Shown: piece after piece, positions 56,451 through 64,000 of the stretch
How the letters are laid out: the number at the start of each line of letters is the position of its first letter
Position numbering within the stretch: the stretch's first letter is position 1
Origin: Sphingobium sp. 15-1
Lineage (GTDB): Bacteria > Pseudomonadota > Alphaproteobacteria > Sphingomonadales > Sphingomonadaceae
Direction of reading: 5' to 3'
Assembly: GCF_013375535.1 (NCBI RefSeq)
Contig: NZ_JABXJG010000001.1
Location: 1,674,001-1,738,000, forward strand
DNA: 64,000 bases
Made by a program: the position numbers and the translations under genes
The notes under the pieces: generated by a model
Told to the model about the DNA's origin: nothing
The model's database searches: none
Seen by the model: only the letters and a program-made list of their open reading frames with translations

Positions 56451-57257
56451 ATGACAATGACCTCTCACCCATTGGCGGGGCAGAACGCGATCGTGACGGG
56501 CGCGGCGCGTGGCCTTGGTCGTGCCTATGCGCTTCGCCTGGCCCGGCTTGGCGCCGATGTCGCGATCCTCGACGCGAACCTGCGCTCGTTCGAGGATTTC
56601 GAGCAGGAACGATCGGCCATGACCGCCGAGTCCACCATGGCGGAAGTCGAGGCGCTGGGTCGCAGAAGCATCGGCATAGAGGTCGATGTCACGCGATCCG
56701 AGGACGTCACGGCGGCGATCGACAAGGTCGCGGCGACCCTTGGCAGCGTGGACATCATCGTCTGCAATGCTGGCGGCGGCATGGGCAGCCTTGCGGAAAC
56801 GGGCGGCAGCGTCCTTCAGGACGATGTGCTGGACGCGGTGATCAAGCGCAATCTCTATGGCACCATGTATTGCTGCCGCGCCGCCGCGACCCACATGAAG
56901 AAACAGGGTTCCGGCCGGATCGTCACCAAATCCAGCCTAGGGGCGAAGCGCCCCGAACTTGATGGCGGCTATGCCCATTATGGCGCGGCGAAGGGCGGGA
57001 TCGAAGCCTATACACGCTATCTGGCGCAGGAGCTTGGCCCCTACGGCATCACGGTCAACTGCATCGCGCCCGGTGTCATCCGGACTGGCAGGACAGCCCC
57101 CATCCACGACTCGCTCGGCAGCGAAGCGGTCAACAAAATCTCGCTGCGCCGCTTCGGCACGCCGGAGGATTGCGCCGGTGTCGTCGAATTCCTCGTGACG
57201 GACCTGGGCGCCTATGTGTCCGGGGCGACCATTCCGGTCGATGGCGGCTTCTTCTAG
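56451..57257 (+). CDS. Short-chain dehydrogenase/reductase
   Basis: A classical SDR of 268 residues. NAD(P)-binding TGAARGLG (residues 16-23), NAG at 106-108, and the catalytic Ser161/162, Tyr177 and Lys181 (YAHYGAAKGG) are all in place; Asp41 after the second strand favours NAD. An insertion of about 20 residues after DANLRSFEDFEQERS is longer than usual. It oxidises or reduces an alcohol/ketone in the local pathway. GAAGGAC lies 4-10 bases before the ATG. Confidence 0.92.
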   Translation: MTMTSHPLAGQNAIVTGAARGLGRAYALRLARLGADVAILDANLRSFEDFEQERSAMTAESTMAEVEALGRRSIGIEVDVTRSEDVTAAIDKVAATLGSVDIIVCNAGGGMGSLAETGGSVLQDDVLDAVIKRNLYGTMYCCRAAATHMKKQGSGRIVTKSSLGAKRPELDGGYAHYGAAKGGIEAYTRYLAQELGPYGITVNCIAPGVIRTGRTAPIHDSLGSEAVNKISLRRFGTPEDCAGVVEFLVTDLGAYVSGATIPVDGGFF

Positions 57258-57261
57258 GCCG

Positions 57262-58527
57262 ATGGCGGGACGCGCACGCGAGATGATGGCCGGCGACGGC
57301 GTCAAGGCCACCGGCCCCACATCGCTGGAGGAGATGCGCGCCCATTGGCGCATCATCGTCGGCGTCATCCTGGGATTGAGCGCGGGCGTCACCTCCACCC
57401 TCGGATATAGCCATGGCCCATTGATCGCGCCGTTGGAGGCTGAATTCGGATGGTCGCGCGCCCATCTGTCGCTGGGCATCACGGCATTCGGCTTTGCCCT
57501 GCTGTTCACCGGTTCGCGATGGGGGGCGTTGGCCGATAGATTTGGCGCGCGCAAAGTCACGGTCATCTCGCTTCTGCTGTACGCCATCTGCCTGTTCGCC
57601 ACGCCCTTCCTGATCCGCGTCCTGCCCTTCTGGTTGGTCTATTTCATGAGCAGCATCCTGGGCGGCGGCGCATCCGCCGTCACATTGACCAAGCCGATCA
57701 ATGACCATTTTTCGCGTGCGCGTGGCCTGGCGATCGGCATGGCTTTCGCCGGCATCGGCCTCGGGGCCTTCTGGGTGCCGCTGGCCACGATGTGGCTTAT
57801 CGACACTGGCGGGTGGAGGTTGGCGTATAACGGCATGGCGGCGATGGCGCTGCTCGCAGCGCCGATCCTCTGGTATCTGCTCGCCCAAAGAGCGCCCGCC
57901 GCTGCATCGACGACGCGGAAAGACATCGACGCCGTCACGCCGGGCCTTACTCTTCATCAAGCCGTCCGGACGGCGGACTTCTGGGTCTTGATCGCGCTCG
58001 GCACGGCACTGACGCTGGGCATCGTCGGGATGACGACGCATCTCGTGCCCCTGATGCGCGGAGCCGGCGCCTCTCCCCAATATGCGGTTGGCATCGCGTC
58101 GATCCTGGGGCTTTCCTCCATGGCGGCGCGGCTTCTGGTCGGCGCCGCGCTCGACAGGATTCATGGTCCCGCCATCGCCATCATCGTCCCGCTGGTCGCA
58201 TCCGCGGGCGTCCTGCTGCTCATGACCGGCACGGCAATGGCGCCCTTGGCCGTACTGCTGATCGGACTCGCCTTCGGATCGGAGGTCGACATGGTCGCAT
58301 ACTTCACTTCGCGCTATTTCGGTCGCAGGGAGTTTGGCGCGATTTACGGCTGGATGTTCGGCACCTTCGCGATTGCTGGCGGCTGCGCGGCCTATATCTC
58401 CGGCGCGCTTTACGATCATTTTGGCGATTACAGGATCGCGATGATCGTCTGCGTGGCGCTGACGGCCATCGCGGCTCTGCTGGCCACCCGGCTTGGGCCT
58501 TATCGCTATGCGGCGGGCAATCACTGA
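57262..58527 (+). CDS. MFS transporter
   Basis: An inner-membrane permease of about 421 residues with twelve predicted helices. The MFS motif A variant GALADRFGARKVTV follows helix 2 and GAALDRIHGPAIAI its repeat in the second half. HWRIIVGVILGLSAGVTSTLGYSHGPL at the start resembles the oxalate/monocarboxylate branch. The ATG at 57262 is four bases after the SDR stop; ATGs at 57283 and 57286 are alternatives. It would carry the substrate or a product across the inner membrane. Confidence 0.9.
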   Translation: MAGRAREMMAGDGVKATGPTSLEEMRAHWRIIVGVILGLSAGVTSTLGYSHGPLIAPLEAEFGWSRAHLSLGITAFGFALLFTGSRWGALADRFGARKVTVISLLLYAICLFATPFLIRVLPFWLVYFMSSILGGGASAVTLTKPINDHFSRARGLAIGMAFAGIGLGAFWVPLATMWLIDTGGWRLAYNGMAAMALLAAPILWYLLAQRAPAAASTTRKDIDAVTPGLTLHQAVRTADFWVLIALGTALTLGIVGMTTHLVPLMRGAGASPQYAVGIASILGLSSMAARLLVGAALDRIHGPAIAIIVPLVASAGVLLLMTGTAMAPLAVLLIGLAFGSEVDMVAYFTSRYFGRREFGAIYGWMFGTFAIAGGCAAYISGALYDHFGDYRIAMIVCVALTAIAALLATRLGPYRYAAGNH

Positions 58528-58534
58528 CACCTGC

Positions 58535-59521
58535 CTATACGCGGCGTCCAGCGGCCGTCCAGGCATCCTCGAAATAGCGGCGCGGGTTGCCGATGACGAC
58601 CTCGTCCAACTGTTCGGGCGACACGCCCTGGCTGCGCAGCACCGGGAAAATATTCTCGAACAGGTGCGTGATCTTCCAATCCGGCATGGCTGCGCTCAGC
58701 TCCGCCGGGGTCATGGCGCCCACGCCGCCCTTCCAGCAATTGACCGTGTCGTGCGACACCATCACGCGCTCCCCATGGCCATGATCGAGCATCGCCTTGA
58801 GGTTGCGAATACGGATTTCGTCCGCAATCTCCAGCACGGCGCCGAAGCGATCGAAGCCGACATAGGCCCCGCGTTCGGCAAGCGATCGCTGGTAGGGCGG
58901 ATCGTCCGTGCCGCAGCTATGACCGACGAGCAGGCTTGATGGCGCGACTCCTTCCCCGGTCACGATGTCGATCTGGTCGTGGCCGCATGTGCACCGTTCG
59001 GTATGGGACAGGATCGGCACGCCGGTGATCCGCGCAGCTCTGGCGGCGGCAGTGATGACCTTACGCTCATAGTCGGTGACGACGCCCTCGCCGGTCGCGA
59101 TCTTGATGATGCCGCACCGGATGCCCGTTTCCCCGACGCCATCCTCTATCTCCTTCACATAGGCTTCGACGATCTGATCGACCGACAGGGCAGCGAAGGT
59201 GAAGGAAATGCCCATCGTCTCGGCATAGGCGCCCGTCGCGCAGATCAGGTTGATGCCGCTCCTCTGCGACACTTCGGCCATGAACTCGACGTCCCGCCCC
59301 AGGTCCATCGGACAGGGATCGACGACCGTCTTCACCCCATGCTGGTGCAGCCCCTGAAATGCATCGACGACACGCTCGATCGCTTCCTTGCGCTTGAAGG
59401 GCGGCTGCCGCGCATCCATGAACCAGCCGGGAAAGCCGACCAGCACATGCTCGTGGATCAATGTCTTGCCGAGTGCCTCCGTCGTGCTTCGGCCAGTCAC
59501 CATGTTGATCGGGACGGACAT
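58535..59521 (-). CDS. Phosphotriesterase-like lactonase family hydrolase
   Basis: A 328-residue amidohydrolase-fold enzyme with a binuclear metal site. All ligands are visible: His23 and His25 (LIHEHVLV), carboxylated Lys140 (GIIKIATGEG), His173 (LSHTE), His201 (LVGHSCGTDD) and Asp258 (VSHDTVN). Family members hydrolyse lactones or, by promiscuity, organophosphates. AAGGAGGAA seven bases before the ATG at 59521 sets the start; the longer open frame is not conserved. It converges on the MFS gene and is divergent from TonB receptor 2, so its natural substrate is probably what that receptor imports. Confidence 0.91.
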   Translation of the reverse strand: MSVPINMVTGRSTTEALGKTLIHEHVLVGFPGWFMDARQPPFKRKEAIERVVDAFQGLHQHGVKTVVDPCPMDLGRDVEFMAEVSQRSGINLICATGAYAETMGISFTFAALSVDQIVEAYVKEIEDGVGETGIRCGIIKIATGEGVVTDYERKVITAAARAARITGVPILSHTERCTCGHDQIDIVTGEGVAPSSLLVGHSCGTDDPPYQRSLAERGAYVGFDRFGAVLEIADEIRIRNLKAMLDHGHGERVMVSHDTVNCWKGGVGAMTPAELSAAMPDWKITHLFENIFPVLRSQGVSPEQLDEVVIGNPRRYFEDAWTAAGRRV

Positions 59522-59599
59522 GCGGTTCCTCCTTGCCTGGCGCCAAACCAACGACGCCGCCTTTCGCGACGAGTACGGGACCATAGCGGCGACCGTCGG

Positions 59600-59613
59600 G
59601 TCCAATTCCTTTT
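59600..59613 (-). promoter_or_regulatory. Shared 14-bp motif GTCCAATTCCTTTT, copy 2
   Basis: Identical to 53448-53461 and in the same orientation relative to its leftward enzyme gene and rightward receptor gene. Here it lies 79 bp before the lactonase start. A common regulator or promoter element is the simplest explanation. Confidence 0.45.
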
Positions 59614-59746
59614 AGGGTGGAGGCTTGCCCCTCCATCATGGTCGTCCGCCCCCTCACGCGGCCATGACCCGCGGAAATATCCTGCAATGAAAAGTGATTG
59701 GACGGCGCGAGGCCGGCGGCGCATCTGCCGCATTCAAGAATAGAAA

Positions 59747-59763
59747 CTGACCAGGCCAGTCAG
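59747..59763. promoter_or_regulatory. CTGAC-N7-GTCAG dyad upstream of TonB receptor 2
   Basis: Five-base perfect arms around seven bases, 166 bp before the receptor start. The spacing is compatible with a LysR- or TetR-type dimer, but short dyads like this also arise by chance. Confidence 0.25.
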
Positions 59764-59928
59764 ACAAGGGAGGGGAAGGATCACCGACGTGATCCGGCCA
59801 ATGGTCCGTGCTGCGCCATGTGATTTGACGGCACCGCGTTCCTTGCGGGCCGGACCCTGCACGGGACCGAACACCCCCTCCCCCACTGCCGATCACGCAA
59901 CGCCAGTTCTGAACATGGGGAGGAAAAT

Positions 59929-62307
59929 ATGCCTGAAGCTACCGAATATCGACCTGCGAAGACCCGCCGGAGATCGGCGCGCCTTCATGCGACGCTGCTG
60001 ACAGGCGCCGCGATGGCGCTGCCGACCGCCGCCATCGCACAGGGCCACGCCGCAAGTCCGGACGGGTTTGACGAGATCATCGTGACGGCCAACAAGCGCG
60101 AACAGTCGGCCAGCTCCGTCGGCATGAGCATCAACGCGGTGTCCGGCGAGGAACTGCGTGCCCTGAACGTCAACAGCGTCCAGGATCTGGTGAAGATCGA
60201 ACCCAGCTTCGTCGTCGGGCAGAGCCTGCTCGGCACGCCGGTCTACACGATCCGCGGCGTGGGCTATAATGCTTCGACCACGGCCTCGCCGGATGCGGTC
60301 AGCGTCTATGTCGATGAGGTGCCGGTCGCCTTCAATGCCATGGCGAAAGGCGCGACGCTGGACCTGGAGCGGGCCGAAATACTCAAGGGGCCCCAAGGCA
60401 CGCTCTTCGGACAGAATGCGACGGCGGGCGCGATCAACTATATCGCCGCGAAGCCGACGGACGCCTTGTCCTACGGGATCGAAGGCAGCTATGGCCGGTT
60501 CGGGGCGGCGAATTTCAACGCTTTCGTCAGCGGGCCATTAAGCGGCACGGTCAAGGCCCGGCTTTCGGCCACGACCAGCCAGGGCGGCGGCTGGCAATAT
60601 TCGACGACTCGCGATGACAAGCTGGGCGACAAGGACTTCGCCGCGGTACGTCTCCTGCTCGACTGGCAACCGTCGGACAGCCTCAAGATCGCGCTCAACC
60701 TCAATGGCTGGTGGGACAATTCCGAAAATCAGGAACCCGCCTTCTACGCGCTCGCGCCCTCGGTTCCCGCCTTCCTCGATCGCATTCCCAACCTGCTGAC
60801 CGAGCAGCCCTCCTCGCGCGATCCCCGCGCAGCCAACTGGCAGGCGGGGACGCATCCGGCCAATAATCAGGATTATTATCAGGCGGCGCTCCGCGCTGAT
60901 TATTCCGTGTCGGACGCGACGACGATCACCTATCTCGCGACCTATCAGCATTTCACCCAGGATGACGTCCATGACCAGACCGGCGCGGATGTCATTTTCA
61001 ACGCCCGCACCAATGCGCGAATCGAAGCGACGGCGCAGGAATTGCGCGCCACTGGCACGCTGTTCGACAAAAGGCTGCAATGGCTGGTGGGCGGCACCTA
61101 TTCGACCGTGCGCGATCGCGAGGACCAGTTCGACCTCGTCACGCAATCCACCAACGCCTTCGTGCTCACCGGCCTCGTCCCCGAACCACTGAACCTGGTT
61201 TCGGAATCGATGACGCAGGACATCGATACCAGGGCGATCTTCGGCAATCTGGAATATCATGTCTCCGACAGGCTCAGCATCCATGGCGGCATCCGCTGGA
61301 CCCGCTCGGAAAACGACCATAGCGGCTGCTCGCGGGCGCAGGACGACGTCTATGGGGCCGCTTTCACCGCCCTTCAGTCGGGCTTGAAGGGCGGGGTCGG
61401 CGTCGTCCCGATCAACAAGGGCGATTGCTTCACATTCGACAACAGCTTCACGCCCACGCTGGTCCGCGATGCGCTGAACGAGAGCAACATGTCCTGGCGG
61501 GCCGGGATCGACTTCACGCCGGTCGAGCGGACGCTGCTCTACCTGACCGTCAGCAAGGGCTATAAGGCGGGCAGCTTCCCCAATATCGGTGCGGCTACCA
61601 TCACCACGCTGGCGCCTGCCGTCCAGGAATCAGTGCTGGCCTATGAAGCGGGCATCAAATCGCGCCTCTTCGACAACAGGGTCGATATTGAAGGCGCCCT
61701 GTTCCGCTACGACTATCGCGACAAGCAGCAGCAGTTGCGCGCGCCCGATCCACTCGGCGTCTTCGGCTTCCTGAACGCGACGCTCAACGTGCCCAAGGCC
61801 CGCATCACCGGCGCGGAGCTGTCGATCAAGGTTCGGCCCGCCGCCGGCCTCACCCTGAGCGGCGCGGCAACTTACATCGATTCCAAGGTGTCCGGGGATT
61901 TTCTGAGCGTCAACCAGTTCGAGAATATCCTGATCAACTTCAAGGGAGAGCCGCTCCCCAACACCCCCAGATGGTCGGCATCGCTTGGTGCCCGCTATGA
62001 TTGGGACATCAGCGACCGCTGGCATGGCTTTATCGGCGCGGATGGCCGCTACCAATCGCGGACCCAATCCTATTTCGGCACCGCCAATGCGATCGCGCAC
62101 GGCTATCCGTCGCAATATAATGCCAGCTACGCGCTGCTCAATCTGCGGGCGGGTGTGGAGACCGGGGACGGCCGTTGGCGGATCCAGCTCTTTGGCGACA
62201 ATGTGACCAACAGCTATTACACGACGCAGGCTGTCCGCACCGATACGGTCGCGCGATTCACCGGCATGCCCGCGATCTGGGGCGTGAGCGTCGGCTATCG
62301 CTATTGA
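59929..62307 (+). CDS. TonB-dependent receptor 2
   Basis: An outer-membrane receptor of 792 residues. A longer than usual basic N-terminus (RPAKTRRRSARLHATLL) precedes the hydrophobic signal core; cleavage is likely near AIAQG (residue 39). DEIIVTANKREQSASSVGMS marks the TonB-box region, EILKGPQGTLFGQNATAGAI the plug, and the barrel ends with GVSVGYRY. It is only distantly similar to receptor 1, so the two probably take up different compounds or forms. GGGGAGGAAAAT upstream is a very strong ribosome site. Confidence 0.92.
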   Translation: MPEATEYRPAKTRRRSARLHATLLTGAAMALPTAAIAQGHAASPDGFDEIIVTANKREQSASSVGMSINAVSGEELRALNVNSVQDLVKIEPSFVVGQSLLGTPVYTIRGVGYNASTTASPDAVSVYVDEVPVAFNAMAKGATLDLERAEILKGPQGTLFGQNATAGAINYIAAKPTDALSYGIEGSYGRFGAANFNAFVSGPLSGTVKARLSATTSQGGGWQYSTTRDDKLGDKDFAAVRLLLDWQPSDSLKIALNLNGWWDNSENQEPAFYALAPSVPAFLDRIPNLLTEQPSSRDPRAANWQAGTHPANNQDYYQAALRADYSVSDATTITYLATYQHFTQDDVHDQTGADVIFNARTNARIEATAQELRATGTLFDKRLQWLVGGTYSTVRDREDQFDLVTQSTNAFVLTGLVPEPLNLVSESMTQDIDTRAIFGNLEYHVSDRLSIHGGIRWTRSENDHSGCSRAQDDVYGAAFTALQSGLKGGVGVVPINKGDCFTFDNSFTPTLVRDALNESNMSWRAGIDFTPVERTLLYLTVSKGYKAGSFPNIGAATITTLAPAVQESVLAYEAGIKSRLFDNRVDIEGALFRYDYRDKQQQLRAPDPLGVFGFLNATLNVPKARITGAELSIKVRPAAGLTLSGAATYIDSKVSGDFLSVNQFENILINFKGEPLPNTPRWSASLGARYDWDISDRWHGFIGADGRYQSRTQSYFGTANAIAHGYPSQYNASYALLNLRAGVETGDGRWRIQLFGDNVTNSYYTTQAVRTDTVARFTGMPAIWGVSVGYRY

Positions 62308-62313
62308 AAGACA

Positions 62314-62346
62314 GGAGGGGGGCCGGCATCCCGGCTCCCCTCCCTC
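62314..62346. terminator. Possible two-way terminator hairpin
   Basis: GGAGGGGGGCCGG-CAT-CCCGGCTCCCCTCC forms a strong stem just after the receptor stop and before the convergent hydrolase stop. No T-run follows, so the terminator call is tentative. Confidence 0.4.
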
Positions 62347-62366
62347 CATGGTAACCGATCAAGGGA

Positions 62367-63206
62367 TCAGGCGTTCGCCCCGGCGGCCTCGGCATGATCG
62401 ACATGCGCGAAGAGAAGCGTGATCACCTGGTCGGGGACTTCCAATATGGGGCTATGCCCGCAAGCGCCCAGGCGAACGAGGGTCGCGTTCGGCATATGCG
62501 CGACGACCTCTTCCGACCAGCTTGGCGGACGCACGCGGTCCTCCATCCCGGACAGCACCAATGTCGGCGCGTCGATCGACGGCAGGGCGTGGAGCACGCC
62601 CGGCCGTTCCACCACGCCGATCATCGGCGCAAGCCCCGACACGCCTACCCGCTCCATAAATGCGCGCCAGTGCCGCAGCATGGGCTGTTTCGAGGGATCG
62701 GCAAGGGTCGTCCTGCCGAACAGCGCCTCCATCAGAAAGCCCGTCCGTTCGCCCGCAATGCCCAGCGTCCGGCTTTCCGCGATCCATTTTTCGGCCCAAA
62801 GCCGCTGATCTTCAGGCTCCGCCCGCGCCGATGAGCCCATCAGCGTCAGGCTGCGCGCCAGTTCGGGCCTGCGGAGCATGAGCTGGAAAGCCACGTCTCC
62901 GCCCATGGACTGCCCGATGAGATGGATGTCGCGCAGCGCCAGCGTGTCGCACACCGCCGCCACATCCCCCGCGCATGTCTCGATGGCGATCGCCCGTCCG
63001 GCCGGACGGCCGCTGCGCCCCTGCCCCCGGAAATCCGGCCGGACGACGCGGTAGCAGCCCTTGGCCTCGACCATCAAGCGATCGAACATGCTGTGATCGA
63101 ACCAGAGCGAATGCAGGCACAGCAGGACCGGCAGCGACGGTTCGCCGCTGTCGGCCACGAAGATGGTCGTTCCGTTCAGGTCCATGATCGTCCCAAGACC
63201 GGCCAT
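62367..63206 (-). CDS. Alpha/beta hydrolase
   Basis: A 279-residue hydrolase of the type that includes 3-oxoadipate enol-lactonase and related esterases. The triad is Ser100 (LIGQSMGGDV), Asp223 (SGMEDRVRPP) and His251 (GACGHSPI). RPDFRGQGRSGRPAG is the conserved cap-entry loop. The ATG at 63206 follows AGGGAGG; a GTG at 63212 overlapping the upstream stop is an alternative. It is downstream of, and co-transcribed with, a second hydrolase. Confidence 0.87.
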   Translation of the reverse strand: MAGLGTIMDLNGTTIFVADSGEPSLPVLLCLHSLWFDHSMFDRLMVEAKGCYRVVRPDFRGQGRSGRPAGRAIAIETCAGDVAAVCDTLALRDIHLIGQSMGGDVAFQLMLRRPELARSLTLMGSSARAEPEDQRLWAEKWIAESRTLGIAGERTGFLMEALFGRTTLADPSKQPMLRHWRAFMERVGVSGLAPMIGVVERPGVLHALPSIDAPTLVLSGMEDRVRPPSWSEEVVAHMPNATLVRLGACGHSPILEVPDQVITLLFAHVDHAEAAGANA

Positions 63207-63208
63207 CG

Positions 63209-64000
63209 TCACACCCCTCCCTTCAACTGGCGCCGCATCCAGGCGCCTGCGCGGGCATTGGCGGCTGCGCCATCTTCTATCTCTTTGGCGAACCAGGGAA
63301 AGATATGGATCAGCCCTTGCCAGACATGCAGTTCCACTTCGCCGCCTGCCATGGCGAGACGATCCGCCAGCCGCGTGGCGTCGCTCAGCAACACCTCGTT
63401 GGCGCCAGCGTCGATCATGGTCGGGGGGAAGGCGTCGAAGGAGCCGAACAGCGGCGATGCGCGCGGGTCGGCCGGATCATGCGCGCCAAGATAGATGCGG
63501 GCCAGGTCCGAGAGCGCGGCACGGCTGAGCAGCGGATCGCTGGCCGCGCGGCTGTCATAGGATGCGCCCGATTGGGTCAGGTCGGCCCAGGGGCTCATGG
63601 CATAGATGCAGCCGGGACCGGCCTGGCCCCGCGCAAGGGCATCCTGCGCCACGGCAAAGACGATGCCCCCGCCAGCGGAATCCCCCGCCAGCGCGATCCT
63701 GCCAGGATCAAATCCCTGTTCGATCAGCGCCTGATAGGCGGCGCAGCTATCCTCGATCGCCGCCGGGAAGGGATGCTCGGGCGCCAGCCGGTAATCGGGC
63801 AGGAAGCCGATGATGCCAGCCGCTTCGCAAAGGGCGGCGGCATAGGCCGCATGGCCGATCAGACTGCCGCTGGAATAGCCCCCGGCATGGTAGAAGATGA
63901 TGGCCGCATCCTCATCCGCATCGGCCGGTACGATCCGCAGGCTGGGCACACCGCCCAGATCGACGGGGCTGGTCACGCATCCCGACGGCAACGGCACGGA
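63209..64000 (-). CDS. HSL-family esterase (alpha/beta hydrolase fold-3), 5' end beyond the window
   Basis: At least 262 residues are visible; a GTG at 63997 would fit a start, but family members begin 30-60 residues earlier, so the gene probably continues past the right edge. The nucleophile is in IALAGDSAGGGIVF, the Asp region in TMIDAGANEVLLSDA, and the His in GLIHIFPW. The oxyanion motif is YHAGGYSSGS, where the family normally has HGGG. It likely cleaves small esters. Its stop is within three bases of the next hydrolase start. Confidence 0.85.
   Translation of the reverse strand, partial: SVPLPSGCVTSPVDLGGVPSLRIVPADADEDAAIIFYHAGGYSSGSLIGHAAYAAALCEAAGIIGFLPDYRLAPEHPFPAAIEDSCAAYQALIEQGFDPGRIALAGDSAGGGIVFAVAQDALARGQAGPGCIYAMSPWADLTQSGASYDSRAASDPLLSRAALSDLARIYLGAHDPADPRASPLFGSFDAFPPTMIDAGANEVLLSDATRLADRLAMAGGEVELHVWQGLIHIFPWFAKEIEDGAAANARAGAWMRRQLKGGV

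Larger units (their letters stand above)
59522..59928. other. Divergent promoter region, lactonase / TonB receptor 2
   Basis: These 407 bases have no gene. They hold the second copy of the 14-bp motif, an imperfect dyad CTGAC-N7-GTCAG (59747-59763), and the receptor ribosome site GGGGAGGAAAAT just before 59929. Confidence 0.6.

Overview
The window reads as chromosomal DNA of a GC-rich alphaproteobacterium, most likely a sphingomonad (Sphingomonadaceae, Sphingobium/Sphingomonas-like). The reasons are the gene order helicase–S4 protein–7Fe ferredoxin–CarD, a CcrM-type GANTC methyltransferase, heme A synthase, many TonB-dependent receptors and catabolic enzymes, and several families of intergenic palindromes of the kind common in sphingomonads. 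No tRNA, rRNA, CRISPR array, insertion sequence or prophage was recognised. The genus call is inference from gene content; no marker gene was compared.

Positions 1–31,000 are mostly housekeeping. They hold argS (cut by the left edge), ispH–thrB–rnhA, folP, ccrM with a methylation-site-rich promoter, an ArsR regulator, a LytM-type peptidoglycan hydrolase, a SUV3-like helicase with an S4 RNA-binding protein, fdxA, carD, two lipoproteins, ahpC/ahpF, an L,D-transpeptidase, a glmM–DUF1272–thiD–rnhB operon, an AGCS transporter, an exported M24 peptidase, rplM–rpsI, cutA–ctaA. A soluble hybrid histidine kinase (30,081–32,129) closes this part.

Positions 32,500–37,650 form a four-gene sugar-oxidation operon: an IlvD/Edd sugar-acid dehydratase, an alpha-ketoglutaric semialdehyde dehydrogenase, an L-arabinose/D-galactose 1-dehydrogenase and a FadR-type GntR regulator. 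This matches a non-phosphorylating pentose route to 2-oxoglutarate; the lactonase and the second dehydratase are not in the window.

Positions 38,042–46,570 encode one giant secreted protein of 2842 residues. It has RTX calcium-binding repeats at the N-terminus, seven and a half nearly identical 627-bp units (each two Ig-like domains), flanking Ig-like blocks that are copies of each other, and a C-terminus typical of type I secretion substrates. It is preceded by a 240-bp AT-rich island.

Positions 46,600–64,000 look like an accessory catabolic island. A LysR regulator faces a small VOC/PNPOx pair. A leftward operon encodes a thiamine-diphosphate enzyme and two aldehyde dehydrogenases. Divergent from it run a TonB receptor, a VOC protein, a short-chain dehydrogenase and an MFS permease. 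A phosphotriesterase-like lactonase is divergent from a second TonB receptor, and two alpha/beta hydrolases follow. Both divergent promoter regions carry the same 14-bp sequence, which suggests shared control. The parts suggest uptake of a bulky ester or lactone, its hydrolysis, oxidation of an alcohol, ThDP-dependent C–C cleavage and oxidation of the aldehydes. The substrate cannot be read from the sequence; this island and the giant adhesin are the best candidates for something undescribed.
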